A DNA stretch of 10,212 bases, from contig CANHMN010000043.1 of the NCBI GenBank assembly GCA_947461645.1, forward strand, positions 1-10,212, in the 5' to 3' direction. Below, one piece after another: positions 7,912 to 10,212 of the stretch. Every line of letters begins with the position of its first letter. Position 1 is the first letter of the stretch. Position numbers and translations under genes: made by a program. The stretch comes from Chitinophagaceae bacterium. GTDB taxonomy: Bacteria > Bacteroidota > Bacteroidia > Chitinophagales > Chitinophagaceae. A model generated the notes under the pieces. The model worked only from the letters and a program-made list of their open reading frames with translations, was not told the DNA's origin and made no database searches.

Positions 7912-8168
7912 AATCGTTAGATAGATAGAATTGCGAATGTAGTCACAAACCAATAGATGCATCAAAGATTGTAGATTTTTTCAAATTATTTTATTTTTAA
8001 TATTATAATTTCCTCATTCTTCGGTGCTATTTGTTAACAATAATGACAATTACCTCTGTTTTTATGATTAAGAGTATATAAAAAGAATGAGTAAACAAAA
8101 AAGGTATAAAAAACATTCCAATAATAAACTAAAGTCCTTACCTTTGCCGTCCAAAATTTGGGAATATT
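7912..8168. other. AT-rich divergent spacer between plsC and rplU
   Basis: This 257-bp region holds no credible ORF or RNA gene. It contains long A/T runs (7977-8010), a perfect 10-bp palindrome TTGTTAACAA (8031-8040), the rplU -7 element (8139-8146) and a near-palindrome CCAAAATTTGG (8151-8161). A promoter for plsC should lie here but no strong inverted TAnnTTTG is visible. Confidence 0.7.
8139..8146 (+). promoter_or_regulatory. Bacteroidota -7 promoter element TACCTTTG before rplU
   Basis: TACCTTTG followed by C is an exact match to TAnnTTTG and is the form common in strong Bacteroidota promoters, such as those of rRNA and ribosomal protein genes. It ends 22 bases before the rplU ATG (8169), giving a predicted short leader of about 15 nt. 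The -33 region lacks a clear TTTG. The upstream 100 bases are very AT-rich, which may substitute as an UP-like element (inference). Confidence 0.65.
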
Positions 8169-8474
8169 ATGTTAGCAGTAGTAAAAATCGCAGGTCAGCA
8201 ATTTAAAGTAAAAGCGGGTGACAGTTTGTATGTACCGCACATTGGCGGACAAGCAGGTGATTCTGTAGAGTTCACTGATGTTTTAATGACAGACAATGGA
8301 ACTACCATTTCAAGTGGTTCTGGTGTAAAAGCTGTTGTAAAAGCAGAAATTGTAAATGACCTAATTAAGGGCGATAAAGTAATCGCTTTTAAAATGAAAA
8401 GAAGAAAAGGTTTCCGTAAAAAACACGGACATCGTACGCAGTATACTCAAATTAAAGTAACTGCAATTGCTTAA
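8169..8474 (+). CDS. rplU: Large ribosomal subunit protein bL21
   Basis: bL21 is a 50S subunit protein that binds 23S rRNA in the cytoplasm. The 101-residue product has the usual family length. It starts MLAVVKIAGQQFKVKAGD, the typical N-terminal beta strand with the conserved GxQ-[FY]-K-V motif, and ends with the basic rRNA-binding signature KMKRRKGFRKKHGHRTQY (75-92) followed by TQIKV. ATG 8169 is the natural start, because translation from it gives the complete N-terminus. It is 40 bp upstream of rpmA with no terminator between, the standard rplU-rpmA pair found in most bacteria. Its probable promoter is the TACCTTTG element just upstream. Nothing unusual is seen in the protein. Confidence 0.98.
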   Translation: MLAVVKIAGQQFKVKAGDSLYVPHIGGQAGDSVEFTDVLMTDNGTTISSGSGVKAVVKAEIVNDLIKGDKVIAFKMKRRKGFRKKHGHRTQYTQIKVTAIA

Positions 8475-8514
8475 TCAATCATCTCTTTAAATCATTTCGC
8501 AAAAACCATAAACA

Positions 8515-8769
8515 ATGGCACATAAGAAAGGTGAAGGTTCGGTAAAGAACGGCCGCGATTCACAAAGCAAAAGATTAGGTGTAAAAATATACGGTGGACA
8601 ATCTGCTTCATCAGGTAACATCATTCTGCGTCAGCGTGGAACTGTTTATCATCCTGGTAAAAATGTTGGTCTTGGAAGAGACTACACTATTTTTGCGTTG
8701 GCTGATGGAGTAGTTGAATTCAGAAAAGGAAAAGACAACAGAACTTTCGTTTCTGTTGCAACCGTATAA
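8515..8769 (+). CDS. rpmA: Large ribosomal subunit protein bL27
   Basis: bL27 sits at the peptidyl-transferase centre of the 50S subunit, where its flexible N-terminus reaches toward the tRNA CCA ends. The 84 residues carry the signature [18 protein letters not shown] (13-30), then [19 protein letters not shown] (34-52) and [16 protein letters not shown] (53-68). The N-terminus begins directly MAHKKGEGS, so it needs no proteolytic removal of an extension, unlike the Firmicutes form. It follows rplU by 40 bp and is probably co-transcribed with it. Only a weak all-A/T hairpin (about 8768-8784) follows the stop, so some read-through into the next gene is possible. Confidence 0.98.
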   Translation: MAHKKGEGSVKNGRDSQSKRLGVKIYGGQSASSGNIILRQRGTVYHPGKNVGLGRDYTIFALADGVVEFRKGKDNRTFVSVATV

Positions 8770-8793
8770 AATTTTAAGAATTTTTAATTTTTT

Positions 8794-8824
8794 TTTGGTA
8801 ATTTGAAAATAGTATTTACTTTTA
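8794..8824 (+). promoter_or_regulatory. Candidate promoter of the Lys/Ala-rich repeat gene
   Basis: TTTG (8794-8797) lies 19 bases before TACTTTTA (8817-8824), a 7/8 match to TAnnTTTG. The spacing fits the Bacteroidota -33/-7 arrangement, and the leader to ATG 8858 would be about 27 nt. The region is so AT-rich that a chance match is possible. Confidence 0.35.
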
Positions 8825-8857
8825 AGTATTATTTACTAACCAATTAAATTTAAAAAA

Positions 8858-9058
8858 ATGGCTACAAAGAAAAAAGCTGCTCCAAAAAAAGCTGCTCCAA
8901 AGAAAGCTGCTGCTAAGAAAGCTGCTCCTAAAAAAGCTGCTGCTAAGAAAGCTGCTCCTAAAAAAGCTGCTAAGAAAGCTGCTCCTAAAAAAGCTGCTGC
9001 TAAGAAAGCTGCTCCTAAAAAAGCTGCTGCTAAGAAAGCTGCTCCTAAGAAGAAGTAA
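8858..9058 (+). CDS. Lys/Ala/Pro-rich repeat protein, histone-H1-tail-like
   Basis: The 66 residues are MATK, then twelve short units of the form KKAAP or KKAAA, then KKK. By count there are 28 Lys, 29 Ala, 7 Pro, one Met and one Thr, with no acidic or aromatic residue, so the protein is extremely basic and probably unfolded when free. Such tracts resemble the C-terminal tails of histone H1 and of bacterial H1-like proteins (Bordetella BpH1, Pseudomonas AlgP), which bind DNA or RNA through charge. No globular domain is attached. The ATG is preceded by TTAAATTTAAAAAA, an A-rich leader usual for well-translated Bacteroidota genes. The gene has its own candidate promoter and a strong terminator, so it is probably a true expressed gene and not repeat noise. 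Nucleoid compaction is the likely role by analogy; an RNA-linked or ribosomal role is an alternative suggested only by its position after rplU-rpmA. Confidence 0.8.
   Translation: MATKKKAAPKKAAPKKAAAKKAAPKKAAAKKAAPKKAAKKAAPKKAAAKKAAPKKAAAKKAAPKKK
8915..9046 (+). repeat. In-frame tandem repeat of a 30-bp unit (two pentapeptide codon blocks)
   Basis: The unit is the codon block AAGAAAGCTGCTCCT followed by AAAAAAGCTGCTGCT. Copies lie at 8915-8944, 8945-8971 (27 bp, one GCT missing at its end), 8972-9001, 9002-9031, and a half copy at 9032-9046. Apart from that lost codon the copies are identical, including synonymous positions: all Ala codons are GCT and the AAG/AAA alternation is preserved. 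The earlier blocks (8870-8914) are variant, using CCA for Pro. Confidence 0.95.
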
Positions 9059-9060
9059 GC

Positions 9061-9088
9061 TTATCTTGCTCAACGGAGCAAAAGATAA
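9061..9088 (+). other. Hairpin directly after the repeat gene, without T tract
   Basis: TTATC (9061-9065) plus TTGCTC (9066-9071), an AACG loop, then GAGCAA (9076-9081), a 2-base AA bulge, and GATAA (9084-9088) form an 11-bp stem. It starts two bases after the stop codon and stands immediately before the terminator hairpin, so it is a candidate mRNA 3'-end stability structure. Confidence 0.5.
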
Positions 9089-9089
9089 T

Positions 9090-9120
9090 AGTCCCGGTTT
9101 TTTAGCCGGGACTTTTTTTT
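9090..9120 (+). terminator. Intrinsic terminator of the Lys/Ala-rich repeat gene
   Basis: AGTCCCGG (9090-9097) pairs perfectly with CCGGGACT (9106-9113) around an 8-base loop TTTTTTAG, and seven further T follow to 9120. This is a strong rho-independent terminator that separates the repeat gene from polX. Confidence 0.9.
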
Positions 9121-9157
9121 GTTCGTCTATAACCTCATTCAGCCTTAACTTTAAACC

Positions 9158-10212
9158 ATGGATAATTATCAGATTGCTGACCTGTTTTCGCTTTATTCCA
9201 AGCTGCTAGATATACACGGCGAGAACTCCTTCAAATCTAAATCTTATGCTGCGGCTGCTTTTGCCATTGAAAAACTTCAAGTTCCCCTATCAGATTTAGC
9301 GAAAGAAAAAATGTCCTCCATTAAAGGTATTGGCACTCCAGTTGTTCAAAAAATCGTTGAAGTATTAGAGACAGAAAAACTTTCAGTATTAGATGACCTC
9401 ATTGAAAAAACTCCCCCGGGTATTATTGAGATGTTATCGATCAAAGGTATTGGACCTAAAAAAATAAATACCATTTGGAAAGAAATGGAAATAGAGAGCA
9501 TCGGTGAGTTGTTGTATGCCTGCAAAGAAAACAGATTAAAATTGTACAAAGGGTTTGGAGAAAAAACACAACAAAATGTAATTGATTCTATTCAGTTCTA
9601 TTTTAGCAATAAAGGCTTTTACCTGTATGCTCAAGCATTACCTGTAGCGAGTGAAATATTAAAACTGCTGAAACAACTTTTACCTGAATTTCAAATTGAA
9701 ATAACCGGTGCGATTAAACGGCAACTGGAGACCATAGAGCATTTTGATTTTGTTACCGATGCTGCTATGCACACAATTATAGAAATGTTTAGCGCTAACG
9801 AATTTTTAAAACTCTCTAGTCAATCGGAAGATCACTTGTTGCTTTCAACCCCTTACAATGTTGAGATTCGTCTTTTCGCTTTTCCCGATAATTTCAGAAG
9901 GAATGCTATAAGGCTGAGTTCTTCTCCTGAATTTTGGGAGGCTTTAAGTCCCCATATTGCTGCAATAGACAATTCAACAGATGAACAAACATTATTTACA
10001 CAATGTAATCTTCAGCCCATACCCTCTTATTTAAGAGAAGAAACCGAAATGGTCAAAAGAGCTATTTCCCATTCGCTTCCAGTTGTACTTGAAACCAAAG
10101 ACATTAAAGGTATCATTCATTGTCATACCCAATGGAGCGATGGAGCCCATTCTGTTGAGGAGATGGCTATTGCAGCCAGAGATTTGGGCTTGGAGTACAT
10201 TGCTATCAGCGA
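9158..10212 (+). CDS. polX: PolX-like protein with HhH motifs, degenerate polymerase domain and PHP domain (3' end cut off)
   Basis: The frame runs from ATG 9158 for 351 codons to the window edge. Order of domains: an N-terminal 8-kDa-like region with helix-hairpin-helix motifs IKGIGTPVVQKI (55-66), IKGIGPKKINTI (95-106) and YKGFGEKTQQNVIDSI (130-145); a polymerase X-like region (about 155-300); and the start of a PHP nuclease domain with IIHCHTQWSDGAHSVEEM (319-336), including His321 and His323. Bacterial PolX proteins pair repair DNA synthesis with a Mn-dependent 3'-5' exonuclease/AP-site activity of the PHP domain. Here the polymerase motifs are altered: GAIKR (184-188) replaces GS-x-RR, His195-x-Asp197 replaces the metal-binding DxD, and VEIR (235-238) replaces VDLR. 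Polymerase activity is therefore doubtful, while the visible PHP motif is intact. The gene starts 37 bp after a strong terminator; a TAACTTTA box (9146-9153) four bases before the ATG is a weak promoter candidate that would give an almost leaderless transcript. The rest of PHP lies outside. Confidence 0.88.
   Translation, partial: MDNYQIADLFSLYSKLLDIHGENSFKSKSYAAAAFAIEKLQVPLSDLAKEKMSSIKGIGTPVVQKIVEVLETEKLSVLDDLIEKTPPGIIEMLSIKGIGPKKINTIWKEMEIESIGELLYACKENRLKLYKGFGEKTQQNVIDSIQFYFSNKGFYLYAQALPVASEILKLLKQLLPEFQIEITGAIKRQLETIEHFDFVTDAAMHTIIEMFSANEFLKLSSQSEDHLLLSTPYNVEIRLFAFPDNFRRNAIRLSSSPEFWEALSPHIAAIDNSTDEQTLFTQCNLQPIPSYLREETEMVKRAISHSLPVVLETKDIKGIIHCHTQWSDGAHSVEEMAIAARDLGLEYIAIS

Noticed and set aside
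7912..7965. 18-residue extension of plsC to an upstream ATG
   Set aside because: The added residues are not typical for the family, whereas MKFLKLLYIVYAG directly begins the membrane anchor.
8768..8796. Possible terminator after rpmA (AAAATT, loop TTAAG, AATTTT, then T-rich)
   Set aside because: The stem consists only of A:T pairs and would be too weak to call with confidence; it is mentioned only as a possible partial stop.
8822..9073. 83-residue minus-strand frame rich in Ser, Phe and Arg opposite the Lys/Ala repeat gene
   Set aside because: It is simply the reverse reading of the codon repeat (runs of RSSFLSSSF), has no initiation context and crosses the gene's terminator side; the plus strand has the promoter, leader and terminator.
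9146..9153. TAACTTTA as a polX promoter
   Set aside because: It is a 7/8 match only four bases from the ATG, and the nearest TTTG (9118-9121) is 24 bases away, longer than the normal spacer; too weak to list as a feature.

Overview
The window looks like a housekeeping stretch of a Bacteroidota chromosome, plausibly a Chitinophagales- or Sphingobacteriales-like lineage, though the exact family cannot be read from it. The reasons are: two 5' regions carry the Bacteroidota -7 promoter element TAnnTTTG (TATATTTG before the large membrane protein, TACCTTTG before rplU); the first complete gene is a DUF2723/GT117-type protein, a family mostly seen in this phylum; Shine-Dalgarno sequences are absent; the DNA is moderately AT-rich; and PolX, PlsC and PriA are of the Bacteroidota type. 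I see no mobile element, CRISPR array, tRNA, rRNA or phage gene.

Layout, left to right. The 5' part of a probable class A beta-lactamase-like serine hydrolase runs leftward off the window (342 to 1, minus). It is divergent from a 1022-residue multi-pass DUF2723/GT117 protein (492-3560, plus). That gene converges on a three-gene minus-strand cluster, and a perfect 11-bp hairpin with T and A tracts on both sides (3585-3612) can end transcription from both directions. The cluster, in transcription order, is plsC (7911-7162), priA (7151-4665) and murB (4650-3634), with gaps of 10 and 14 bp. It combines phospholipid synthesis, replication restart and peptidoglycan precursor synthesis, all growth functions. 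A 257-bp AT-rich divergent spacer separates plsC from the plus-strand rplU-rpmA pair (ribosomal proteins bL21 and bL27). Next is a 66-residue protein made almost only of Lys, Ala and Pro in KKAAP/KKAAA repeats (8858-9058), followed by two successive hairpins, the second an intrinsic terminator. The window ends inside a polX-like gene (9158 onward).

The most noteworthy points are the last two genes. The KKAAP/KKAAA gene is a free-standing histone-H1-tail-like protein whose DNA repeats are nearly identical at synonymous sites, including one unit short by a codon. The PolX-like protein keeps its helix-hairpin-helix motifs and the first PHP nuclease motif, but its polymerase motifs are degenerate: GAIKR instead of GS-x-RR, HxD instead of DxD, and VEIR instead of VDLR. 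It is therefore better read as a PHP-domain protein with a probably inactive polymerase domain. The rest is well-known biology and no new multi-gene system is evident.
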